Counted from the first letter of the stretch, positions 1 through 6,481 are shown. The stretch: 7,104 bases of DNA from UBA668 sp043721915 (GCA_043721915.1 JAYSPV010000017.1:1-7104), one strand, 5' to 3'. Made by a program: numbers and translations. The notes: generated from the letters alone by a model not told the origin.

Positions 1-1
1 G

Positions 2-2389
2 CGCTACTCCGACGCCGATTTCCGGCTGCAGATCAACTCGCCGCTGTTCCATCGTGACCCTGGCATGGCGACCGCCGGTCAGGCGTCACTGATCCGTGAG
101 CTGACCTGGGAGCATGTGGTCCGCCCGACGGCTCCCCAAGGGCTCACCGACGCCGGTGAACTCGCCGGTGAGAATGCCGCTGTCGAGGGAGGGCTCTCCC
201 CGGCTGGATGCGAACGCATCTCACCATCACACGCGTCGGTGCAACCGCCGCTGTCCCAAGCGCCCCTCGACGAGCCGTCGCCGCGGTTCACGCTGCCCAC
301 TCTGACCTCGTTGTCGACCCCGCCGTCGACCTACGTGGTCGCGACACCACCCGTCAATGTGTCGCCAGCCGAACCGCCGACCTCCGTCGTCGATCAGGAG
401 CCGCCGCCGGACGACGGGCCTGGCGAGCACAGCGATGCCGTGGACTGGGCGGCGCTGTCGGTGATCACCGAGGCCAAGCCACCCGCGGCACCCTATGTGC
501 AACCCGGAATCGGGTCGCTCCTGGCCGCGCTGGAGCAGATGGATGCTGCCGAGGCCGATCACGTACCGATGGCCGAGGTGGAGGAGTACGTCGTGCCGGC
601 GCATGGCATTCGCGACCTCGAACGGCTCGACGTACGCTCGGCCGAACTTCTCGGCCAGTTGGATGTCCTCGATCCGGGGAAGCCCGCCGTCGGCAACAGG
701 CCGTCGGTCGAGCGACCCGAGCCAGCCCCGTCGCGGGCCACGTCGAGCGCATACCACCGGGTCACGAGCGCCTCCGCCGAGCAGCCTTCTGCGCAAAGAA
801 CGCAGTCTGTGCCGCGATCGGGAGTGGAGGCAGAACTGAACCGGCTTGCGTTCCTCCCTGATAGGGAGGACGAGGTTGGCCCGGTCAAGGTGCCGAGCAT
901 CGCGTCGTCGCAGCAATCGGCACCGGCAGGCGCAGTGGTCGCGTTGAGCCAGCACGAGATGTACGCCCCTCGCCAGGCGCCGATCGTGCACAGCCGCAGC
1001 AGCTACGCGGATCTTGCCAACAACACGTTCACGCCACAGTCCCGCAAACGCAAGCGTGGCGTGTTGCGCCGAGTGGTCGGCGTCCTGATCGCCCTTGCAT
1101 TGGTCGGCGGAGGGCTGTTCGCAGCCAAGTACTACCTGCTCGACAAGCGGTGGGAGGGCCCGGCGAAGGACCTAGCTGCTGATGTGGAAACGGCGCGCAA
1201 CCTGTCGTTCGACCACGCAGTCACCGTCACCGTTGTGCCGGCCGATGACTATGCGACGAAGATCGCGACGCTGGCACTTGTGAACAACGAGACGGGCACT
1301 GAGGCGCTCGCCAGCGAGTGGCGCTCACTGGGGTTGCTCTCGGGAGCGCTCGACCTGCGATCGATCGGCATCGCCGCAACGCCCGACTCGCCTGCCTACT
1401 ACGACCCCGGCAACGAGACGATCTACGTGCTCGAAGGGCTCGAACCGGCTCTGTACCGGTTCGCAATGCATCGAGCCCTGACACTGGCGCTGCTCGATCA
1501 GCACTACGGCTGGGGTAGGCGAACGAATGGTGCATCGCAGTCGGTGGCGCTGGGCACGCGTGCGCTCTTCGACGCCGACGCACTGGCGACGGCCACCGCG
1601 CTGACGGACGACGCAGCGCGGACCGAGGTGTTCAGCCAGGTGTTCGGCCTCTATACCCGTGTCGGGTCGTCGCCGTCGCCGTTCGCGGCGGCCGTCACCG
1701 GTCGCCTCGGAGTCGCCCTGATGCCCTACATCCAGTCGTTGCCGATCACCGGTCGCGATGGGGTGCTGAAGGACAGGACGATCAGCGACGGGCAGGCACT
1801 CGACATCCGCCGGTTGGTGCCCGGCGGCAATGAGGTCTCGTCGGAGTCAGCGCGAGGGATGCTGTTCTGGTACCACGTCCTGGCGTCCCGGATCGATACA
1901 AATTCGGCGTGGTTGGCCTCGATGGCATGGCGCGACGACGACATGTCCGCCGTCAGCGGCATCAGCGGGATGTGCATTCTCGCCACCATCAGGGTCGACC
2001 TTGCGTCGTTGGACTCCGTCGCCCAGGCCTTCCAAGCGTGGGCGGTAGCAGCGCCGGCGGAGGCTCGCACCACGGTCACGCCGTCGGCGACCGCCACCGA
2101 TGGCCAGATCTCGATCAGCGCCTGCGACCCCGGCGTCGCCGTGCCGACGAACGACGGCCGCCCTCGCCTGACCCTCGGCGGTGCGCCTCTGCGCGCCGAG
2201 CAGTTCCGCCTACTCGTCGCGCAGCAACCGACGCTGCCGCCAGGGCAGTTGGCGTGTGCGGTGTTCGGCGGCGACGACGTCGGCACCAGCGACGATCGCA
2301 GCGTGATCGACGCAACCAACGTGTGGCCGGCGCCCGCCGCTCACCCCGCTGCAGACCCGAATCGCCTCGGCTGCGTTCCCATCGCCTGA
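2..2389 (+). CDS. Single-pass membrane protein with a degenerate zincin-like extracellular domain (5' partial)
   Basis: The reading frame is open to the left edge; the first ATG (65) has no Shine-Dalgarno site and the 21 codons before it read as ordinary coding sequence, so the true start lies outside the window. Numbering here is from that ATG. Residues 1-325 are rich in Pro, Ala, Ser and acidic residues and look disordered, with a helix-prone stretch at about 148-205. A basic patch (RKRKRG, about 326-331) precedes one membrane helix at about 337-359, which predicts the N-terminus inside. The outer domain (360-774) contains YYDPGNETIYV and then RALTLALLDQHY (470-481). This aligns with the HELTHALQDQHF zinc motif of a zincin-like peptidase family, but both His and the Glu are replaced; an ALFDADA stretch (500-506) sits where such proteins have an acidic motif. 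Four Cys (637, 687, 731, 770) could form disulfides. Probably a non-catalytic envelope protein; its function is unknown. Confidence 0.85.
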   Translation, partial: RYSDADFRLQINSPLFHRDPGMATAGQASLIRELTWEHVVRPTAPQGLTDAGELAGENAAVEGGLSPAGCERISPSHASVQPPLSQAPLDEPSPRFTLPTLTSLSTPPSTYVVATPPVNVSPAEPPTSVVDQEPPPDDGPGEHSDAVDWAALSVITEAKPPAAPYVQPGIGSLLAALEQMDAAEADHVPMAEVEEYVVPAHGIRDLERLDVRSAELLGQLDVLDPGKPAVGNRPSVERPEPAPSRATSSAYHRVTSASAEQPSAQRTQSVPRSGVEAELNRLAFLPDREDEVGPVKVPSIASSQQSAPAGAVVALSQHEMYAPRQAPIVHSRSSYADLANNTFTPQSRKRKRGVLRRVVGVLIALALVGGGLFAAKYYLLDKRWEGPAKDLAADVETARNLSFDHAVTVTVVPADDYATKIATLALVNNETGTEALASEWRSLGLLSGALDLRSIGIAATPDSPAYYDPGNETIYVLEGLEPALYRFAMHRALTLALLDQHYGWGRRTNGASQSVALGTRALFDADALATATALTDDAARTEVFSQVFGLYTRVGSSPSPFAAAVTGRLGVALMPYIQSLPITGRDGVLKDRTISDGQALDIRRLVPGGNEVSSESARGMLFWYHVLASRIDTNSAWLASMAWRDDDMSAVSGISGMCILATIRVDLASLDSVAQAFQAWAVAAPAEARTTVTPSATATDGQISISACDPGVAVPTNDGRPRLTLGGAPLRAEQFRLLVAQQPTLPPGQLACAVFGGDDVGTSDDRSVIDATNVWPAPAAHPAADPNRLGCVPIA

Positions 2390-2396
2390 CGTGGCG

Positions 2397-2885
2397 TTAG
2401 TCGCGGAAGTTTTGGAACTGCAGGGGGATGCCGAGGTCGGCACCCTTCAGCAATGCGATGACAGCCTGCAGGTCGTCGCGCTTCTTGCCGGTGACCCGCA
2501 CGGTTTCGCCTTGCGTTTGGCTGGAGACGCCCTTGGGGCCCTTCTCTTTGATCATCCGGTTGATCTCGCGGGCCTTGTCGCTACCGATGCCGACCTTGAG
2601 GGTGACCACCTGGCGCACCGTGTTCTGGGTGGCCTCCTCGATCTTGCCGTAGTCGGTGCCTTTCAGCGAGACACTGCGCTTGACCAGCTTCTCCTCGACC
2701 ACGAGTCGCAGGGCAGCGAGGCGGTCCTCACTGACAGTGCGCAGAGTGAGCACGAGATCGTTGAGTTCGATCGAGGAGTCGGTGTTCTTGAAATCGAAGC
2801 GCGTGCCGATCTCGCGCTGGGCCTGATCGATCGCGTTCTTGACTTCTTGGCGATCGATCTCTGACACGACGTCGAAAGTGGACAT
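2397..2885 (-). CDS. yajQ: YajQ family nucleotide-binding (cyclic di-GMP binding) protein
   Basis: This 162-residue protein matches the YajQ family over its full usual length of about 160-165 residues. It begins STFDVVSEIDRQEV, continues with TRFDFKNTDSSIELND, and ends in the family's typical KKRDDLQAVIALLK and PLQFQNFRD. YajQ proteins are small cytoplasmic proteins with two ferredoxin-like folds; some members bind cyclic di-GMP and act with transcription regulators, and others have been reported to bind nucleic acids or GTP. Which of these applies here cannot be told from sequence. The ATG start is set by the family's N-terminus; only a weak purine-rich site (TGGG) lies in front of it. The gene is divergent from tRNA-Tyr and converges on the membrane-protein gene, with 7 nt between the two stops. 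Confidence 0.97.
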   Translation of the reverse strand: MSTFDVVSEIDRQEVKNAIDQAQREIGTRFDFKNTDSSIELNDLVLTLRTVSEDRLAALRLVVEEKLVKRSVSLKGTDYGKIEEATQNTVRQVVTLKVGIGSDKAREINRMIKEKGPKGVSSQTQGETVRVTGKKRDDLQAVIALLKGADLGIPLQFQNFRD

Positions 2886-2939
2886 GCGCCCAGCGTAGCG
2901 AGTGCCCCAAGTCGCTGGTGCGCCACGAGCATTCCCCGA

Positions 2940-2945
2940 TAACGT
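2940..2945 (+). promoter_or_regulatory. Possible -10 element for tRNA-Tyr
   Basis: TAACGT, within GATAACGT, fits TANNNT and ends 13 nt before the tRNA-Tyr. No convincing -35 hexamer is seen at the right distance. The 73-nt gap between yajQ and the tRNA must hold divergent promoters for both genes. This is a weak call from position and consensus only. Confidence 0.25.
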
Positions 2946-2958
2946 CTCTCACCGCAAT

Positions 2959-3040
2959 GGGTCGGTGCCCGAGTGGCCAAAGGGAGTTGACTGTAAATCA
3001 ACCGGCATAGCCTACGTAGGTTCAAATCCTGCCCGGCCCA
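2959..3040 (+). tRNA. tRNA-Tyr (anticodon GTA)
   Basis: A full class II cloverleaf of 82 nt can be folded. The acceptor stem is GGGTCGG (2959-2965) with CCGGCCC (3033-3039), including one T-G wobble, and the discriminator is A3040. The anticodon stem GTTGA/TCAAC encloses the loop CTGTAAA with GTA at 2993-2995. The long variable arm (3003-3015) contains a GGC-ATA-GCC hairpin, as expected for bacterial tRNA-Tyr. The T arm is GTAGG-TTCAAAT-CCTGC. The 3' CCA is not encoded. An intrinsic terminator starts 6 nt after the end. Confidence 0.97.
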
Positions 3041-3045
3041 CACGA

Positions 3046-3084
3046 AAGATCGCCAGGTCGCACGGCCTGGCGATCTTGCTTTTT
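3046..3084 (+). terminator. Intrinsic terminator after tRNA-Tyr
   Basis: A perfect 12-bp inverted repeat, AAGATCGCCAGG (3046-3057) and CCTGGCGATCTT (3066-3077), with an 8-nt loop, is followed by GC and five T residues (3080-3084). It should end the tRNA-Tyr transcript. It lies only 33 nt before the ABC-F start codon, so it also sits in any leader that reads through into that gene. Confidence 0.9.
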
Positions 3085-3117
3085 CCACGAACACTTCACG
3101 CCAGACTGATTCCCTTC

Positions 3118-4938
3118 ATGATCCTCATCGATGCTGACGGCCTCAAGGCCTCCCGCCCCAATCGTCCGCTCTTCGACGACGTCTCGCTGACCCTCAGCGA
3201 CGGCGACCGTGTCGGTGTTGTCGGCATCAACGGGTGTGGAAAGAGCACGCTGTTGCGGTTTCTGGGCCGTGAGGCCAACCCCGAGGCGGGCGAGGTGCGC
3301 TGGGGCCGGGGCGCACGCATTGGCTTTCTCACCCAGCAGCCCGTGTTGCCCGAGGGCAGTGTGCGTGACGCGGTCGGCGGCGGTTGGGAGGGTGAGGCGA
3401 TGCTCGATCGGCTGGGCATGGCCGCGCTGGTGGACAGCCGCACCGACGAGCTCTCCGGCGGCCAGGCGAAACGTGTCGCGCTCGCTCGTCTGCTGTGCGG
3501 CGAGTACGAGGCACTGATCCTCGACGAGCCCACCAACCATCTCGATCTCGATGCGATCAAGTTCCTGGAGGAGTGGCTCGCTGCCTATCGCGGGGGCCTG
3601 GTGTTGGTCACCCACGATCGTCATGTGCTGGATCGAGTGACCACCAAGGTGCTCGAGATCGACCGTGGCACCGCGTTCTTGCACATGCCCGCCGGCAAGC
3701 ATGCCGGTTCGGGGTATGCCGCGTACCTGGCCGGGCGAGCCGAGCGTGAGGAGCGCGCCGAGATCGCCGAGCAGGTGCGTAAGAACCTGGCCGTCAAGGA
3801 GCTTGCCTGGCTGCGCCGCGGCGCGCCCGCCCGCACCGCCAAGCCCAAGGCTCGCATCGCCACCGCCACCGCACTGGTGCAGGGCAAGGCACAGGCAGCC
3901 GCCCGCGAGGGCACGCTCGAGCTGGCGATGGGCTCTCAGCGCCTGGGCTCGAAGGGCATCGAGGTGCGCGATGTGTCGTTCAGCTGGCCCGATGGCACTC
4001 CGGTGCTGGGCAACGCCGGCGTCGGCGTGACCGTCGCCTTCGAGCCCGGCGACCGGGTGGGCATCGTCGGCCCCAACGGCGCGGGAAAGTCGACGTTGCT
4101 CGATCTCGTTGCCGGCCGGCTCGCGCCGTCGGCGGGCGAAATCGAGTGTGGCGCGACGGTCAAGATCGGCTACTACGACCAGCTCGGCAAGGGCCTCGAC
4201 CTCACGCAGCGGGTGCGTGAGGCGGTGGCCGGCAACAAGGGCGAGCCGGCACTGGCCGACGTGATCCTGATGAAGAAGTTCTGGTTCGACGGCGACGCCC
4301 AGTTCGCGCCGATCGGCACGCTCAGCGGTGGGGAGCGGCGCCGGCTGCAACTGCTGCTCACGCTCACCGAGCAGCCCAACGTGCTGCTGCTCGACGAACC
4401 CACCAACGACCTCGATCTCGACACGCTGCGGGCCCTGGAAGACTTCCTCGACGACTGGCCGGGCATCGTGGTCACGGTCAGCCACGACCGTTCGTTCCTC
4501 GATCGGGTCACCGACGAGCTGCTCGCCCTCGACGGTGCCGGCGGCGCCCAGTGGGTGCGCGGGGGCGTCGCCGCATGGCTTGCCGCGCACCAGGCAACCG
4601 GCAACGTGCCCGCGCAGTCGGGCAAGGCCGGCACCTCGTCAGGCCAGGCGAAAACCCCGTCCGCCCCAGCCGTGATCAGCCGCCAGGCGGCCCAGCGGCC
4701 CGTCTCCACCCGCAGCCCATCCACGGTGCGCCGCCAGATCGGTGTTGCCGAACGCGATCTCGCGACTGCGACCAAGAAGCGTGATGCGCTGGTCATCGAG
4801 CTGCAGAACGCGCTCGACCATCGTGAGATGGCCGCGCTCGGTGACCGGTTGTCGGTGGCCCAAGCCGCGGTGGACACCGCCGAGGAGGCCTGGCTCGCCC
4901 TGGCCGACGAAGCCGAAGGCCTCGGCCTGCAGCTCTGA
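3118..4938 (+). CDS. ABC-F family ATPase, Uup-like
   Basis: This 606-residue protein has two ABC ATPase domains and no membrane helix, which defines ABC-F. Domain 1 has Walker A GINGCGKST (36-44), signature LSGGQ (112-116), Walker B ILDEPTNHLD with D136 and catalytic E137, and H-loop H166. Domain 2 has GPNGAGKST (318-326), LSGGE (402-406), LLDEPTNDLD with D426 and E427, and H456. The inter-domain linker (about 209-275) includes ELAWLRRGAPARTAKPKAR, typical of the group. A charged coiled-coil tail (about 535-606) resembles the Uup C-terminal domain. ABC-F proteins act on the ribosome, usually at the E site; Uup also affects transposon excision and replication intermediates in Escherichia coli. 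The frame is open further upstream, but that part only translates tRNA-Tyr and its terminator, so the ATG at 3118, which begins MILIDADGLKASRP, is the start. No Shine-Dalgarno site is visible. Antibiotic resistance is possible but not shown. Confidence 0.96.
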   Translation: MILIDADGLKASRPNRPLFDDVSLTLSDGDRVGVVGINGCGKSTLLRFLGREANPEAGEVRWGRGARIGFLTQQPVLPEGSVRDAVGGGWEGEAMLDRLGMAALVDSRTDELSGGQAKRVALARLLCGEYEALILDEPTNHLDLDAIKFLEEWLAAYRGGLVLVTHDRHVLDRVTTKVLEIDRGTAFLHMPAGKHAGSGYAAYLAGRAEREERAEIAEQVRKNLAVKELAWLRRGAPARTAKPKARIATATALVQGKAQAAAREGTLELAMGSQRLGSKGIEVRDVSFSWPDGTPVLGNAGVGVTVAFEPGDRVGIVGPNGAGKSTLLDLVAGRLAPSAGEIECGATVKIGYYDQLGKGLDLTQRVREAVAGNKGEPALADVILMKKFWFDGDAQFAPIGTLSGGERRRLQLLLTLTEQPNVLLLDEPTNDLDLDTLRALEDFLDDWPGIVVTVSHDRSFLDRVTDELLALDGAGGAQWVRGGVAAWLAAHQATGNVPAQSGKAGTSSGQAKTPSAPAVISRQAAQRPVSTRSPSTVRRQIGVAERDLATATKKRDALVIELQNALDHREMAALGDRLSVAQAAVDTAEEAWLALADEAEGLGLQL

Positions 4939-4971
4939 GCCAGCCCGCGGATACGCACGCGTTGGCAAAAA

Positions 4972-4996
4972 ATGAGTAGGAGGCCGAGTTACTCAT
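4972..4996. promoter_or_regulatory. Operator-like inverted repeat ATGAGTA-N11-TACTCAT
   Basis: Two perfect 7-bp arms (4972-4978 and 4990-4996) are separated by 11 nt, 23 bp before the likely start of the LPxTG protein gene. A TTGGCA hexamer (4962-4967), five of six matches to a -35 box, lies just upstream, so the repeat would occupy the promoter spacer and -10 area; no clear -10 box is seen. The spacing of the half-sites, about two helical turns centre to centre, fits a dimeric regulator. The spacer also carries AGGAGG (4978-4983), but no start codon lies at a usable distance from it. A role as a binding site is an inference. Confidence 0.45.
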
Positions 4997-5019
4997 CCCG
5001 CGGCGGGCGGCCCGGGCTC

Positions 5020-5733
5020 ATGGTTGTCCGCATGCAACCAACACTCACCCTCGTTTCACTCGCTGCCCCCATCGTCGTCGGCGCCGCCCTCCTCCTCGGC
5101 ACCGTCGCAGCCTCTCCTGGTTCGGTGCTCGCGGCGGATGTCGTCGCCCAGTCGCCGACATCGGGCACTCCCTGCCGGCATCTGCTTTGCCGACATGGCC
5201 GCAAACGGTGGCTCCCGTTACGACGCCACCCCGGGCCCGGTCGACCCGCGATCCGGCAACCCCGGCTTTGGGGCGAAGCTGACAGCGCGGTTCGCGGTGG
5301 CGGCGGTGGCGCAGGTTGCAACACGGGGGCCGGCGGCGGCGGAGCCAACAACGCCGCAGGCACGATCAGCTTCGACAGCAATTTTGCGGGTGGCGGCGCA
5401 GGCGGCGACACCTTCATCGACACCTCGGCCGTCAGCTACACCAATGGCTCGGTCGGTTTCACCACCCATACGGCATCGGCTTCGATCACCTGGGTGGTAT
5501 GTCCAGTGGCCTCGACCACGACGTCATCCACCACCACGACGAGCACTACCACGACCAGCCCGGACACGACCAGCCCGGACACGACCACGGCGCCGAGCAC
5601 AACCGGCGTCGGCAGCGGCGGCCTGCGGAGCCTGCCGAGCACGGGCTCGACCTCCAGTTCGTTGGTCCTGTGGAGCACACTCGTGCTTACGGTCGGCTCC
5701 TTGTTGGTCGTGCGGTCCAAGCGCCCCGCCTGA
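5020..5733 (+). CDS. Glycine/threonine-rich secreted protein with LPxTG sorting signal, probably frameshifted
   Basis: Of three in-frame ATGs (4972, 5020, 5032), 5020 is preferred: it gives a positively charged n-region (MVVRMQ) before the hydrophobic segment of a signal peptide ending near AAD (residue 40), while 4972 lies inside the inverted repeat. None has a good Shine-Dalgarno site. The mature part has a glycine-rich region (GGGGGAGCN, TGAGGGGANN), a Thr/Ser stalk with SPDTT repeats, and a C-terminal sorting signal: LPSTG at 205-209, a hydrophobic stretch, then RSKRPA. A sortase would be expected to fix it to the cell wall. Residues about 53-93 look out of frame: they are rich in Arg, His and Trp, whereas the +1 frame there reads AGICFADMAANGG and FGAKLTARFA, which suits such proteins. 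Two compensating frameshifts, real or from sequencing error, are likely. Its specific role is unknown. Confidence 0.7.
   Translation: MVVRMQPTLTLVSLAAPIVVGAALLLGTVAASPGSVLAADVVAQSPTSGTPCRHLLCRHGRKRWLPLRRHPGPGRPAIRQPRLWGEADSAVRGGGGGAGCNTGAGGGGANNAAGTISFDSNFAGGGAGGDTFIDTSAVSYTNGSVGFTTHTASASITWVVCPVASTTTSSTTTTSTTTTSPDTTSPDTTTAPSTTGVGSGGLRSLPSTGSTSSSLVLWSTLVLTVGSLLVVRSKRPA
5551..5585 (+). repeat. 15-bp tandem repeat in the Thr-rich stalk
   Basis: The unit CAGCCCGGACACGAC occurs twice in a row (5556-5570 and 5571-5585), preceded by one more ACGAC. It encodes repeated Ser-Pro-Asp-Thr-Thr in the wall-spanning stalk of the LPxTG protein. The unit is a multiple of three, so copy-number change would alter stalk length without shifting the frame. 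Confidence 0.85.
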
Positions 5734-5873
5734 CCTCGGGTGAGCGGGGCGTGGCAGCCTCGCTGCGCCCCACTGGCCCCCCAGTGTCATGGGTTTGTGC
5801 CGTCGCACGTCGTCAGCGCATGACACAAAGGCCGAATCGGGGGATGTGCGGGGCCGGGTGCGCAGTAGCTGTT
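5734..5873. repeat. Convergent intergenic gap with clustered inverted repeats
   Basis: This 140-nt gap between the ends of two convergent genes holds three inverted repeats. The first is GGGGC/GCCCC enclosing GCAGC-CTC-GCTGC (5746-5771, with a 3-nt bulge). The second is CACTGG-CCCC-CCAGTG (5771-5786). The third is GTGTCATG (5784-5791) with CATGACAC (5819-5826) across 27 nt, which contains a small GTGC-CGTC-GCAC hairpin. The second and third share bases 5784-5786 and cannot both form fully. None has a T tract, so they are not classical terminators, but they may end or stabilise one or both transcripts. No ORF here looks real. Confidence 0.65.
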
Positions 5874-6383
5874 TCAGAGCAGGCGTTGCATCAGTGCAAC
5901 GTCGTGCCAGCGGCTGAACTTGCGACCGACCTCGCGTTCGATGCCCACCAGTTGGAACCCACAGCGAGTGTGGAGTGCAATCGACGCCTCGCTACTGGCG
6001 TTGATCCGGGCGAACACGGCATGGAACCCACTCAGTTCGGCCATCGAGAGCAGCTCCTCGAGCAGCAGCCGGCCGATGCCCTCGCCGTGGTGCTGGCGAT
6101 GCACGTAGACCGAGTTCTCCACGCTGGTGCGATACGCGGCGCGCTCCTTGTACGGCGAGAGCGCGCCGAAGCCAACGATGTCGGCCCCCGGCCCGCCTTC
6201 GTCGTCCACAGCGACGATGGTCGCGAAGGCACCCGATCGTGTGGCCTGCCACTCCTGTTGCTCGGCGAGGGTGCGTGGCACGAGATCGAAGGTGGCCACG
6301 GTGTGCATCACCTCGTGGTTGTAGATCTCGCGGACCTGCTCGGCATCGGCCGGGGTGGCGAGGCGAAGGGTGATGAGGGCCAC
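5874..6383 (-). CDS. GNAT family N-acetyltransferase, phosphinothricin/methionine-sulfone acetyltransferase type
   Basis: This 169-residue protein uses acetyl-CoA to acetylate a small amino group. It begins VALITLRLATPADAEQV and has the family's IYNHEV (20-25), then a YKERAAYRTSVENSVYVH stretch (78-95), and the acetyl-CoA-binding loop QHHGEG (97-102) followed by IGRLLLEELL. The AYRTSVE-SVYV pattern is typical of the Pat/Bar and MddA-like group, which acetylates phosphinothricin, methionine sulfoximine or sulfone; the actual substrate cannot be read from sequence. The GTG start at 6383 fits the family's N-terminus and usual length; an in-frame ATG at 6428 would add 15 residues (MFHRWPAPGQLPSPS) that look unlike the family. 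Neither start has a good Shine-Dalgarno site. It is divergent from the tRNA-Thr operon and convergent with the LPxTG gene. Confidence 0.93.
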   Translation of the reverse strand: MALITLRLATPADAEQVREIYNHEVMHTVATFDLVPRTLAEQQEWQATRSGAFATIVAVDDEGGPGADIVGFGALSPYKERAAYRTSVENSVYVHRQHHGEGIGRLLLEELLSMAELSGFHAVFARINASSEASIALHTRCGFQLVGIEREVGRKFSRWHDVALMQRLL

Positions 6384-6475
6384 GGATGGCGAGGGTAGCT
6401 GGCCCGGTGCCGGCCAGCGGTGGAACATGTTGCGCGATTACCAGATTCCCGTGGCCGCGCGTGGGATGCCGCCGC

Positions 6476-6481
6476 TATCAT
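6476..6481 (+). promoter_or_regulatory. Probable -10 element for the tRNA-Thr/tRNA-Met/tuf unit
   Basis: TATCAT matches five of six bases of TATAAT and lies 35 nt before tRNA-Thr, in the gap between the divergent GNAT gene and the tRNAs. No good -35 hexamer is seen; GTGGCC at 6451-6456 is a poor match. A CGCGG-TCTCG-CCGCG hairpin (6495-6509) would lie in the 5' leader before the tRNA. Confidence 0.4.

Noticed and set aside
227..991. Minus-strand ORF of 254 codons
   Set aside because: Arg/Gly/His-rich shadow of the membrane-protein gene without family features.
2391..2864. Plus-strand ORF of 157 codons
   Set aside because: Antisense shadow of yajQ, which is unambiguous.
2663..3094. Minus-strand ORF of 143 codons
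   Set aside because: Runs through the antisense of tRNA-Tyr and out of frame through yajQ; it contains the usual false tRNA peptide (AGQDLNLRRLCRLIYSQLPL).
2902..3117. Upstream extension of the ABC-F reading frame (72 extra residues)
   Set aside because: It translates tRNA-Tyr and the terminator, giving the VPEWPKGVDCKSTGIAYVGSNPAR-type peptide known from tRNA mistranslation; the family N-terminus starts at 3118.
3022..4590. Long minus-strand ORF of 522 codons
   Set aside because: Antisense to the well-supported ABC-F gene; long shadow frames are normal in GC-rich coding DNA, and it starts inside the ABC-F gene and ends in tRNA-Tyr.
4978..4983. AGGAGG as a ribosome binding site
   Set aside because: No ATG, GTG or TTG lies at a usable distance; the next in-frame ATG is 36 nt away. 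It sits within the spacer of the inverted repeat.
5316..6398. Plus-strand ORF of 360 codons
   Set aside because: Joins an out-of-frame reading of the LPxTG gene, the repeat-rich gap and the antisense of the GNAT gene; His/Arg-rich with no domain.
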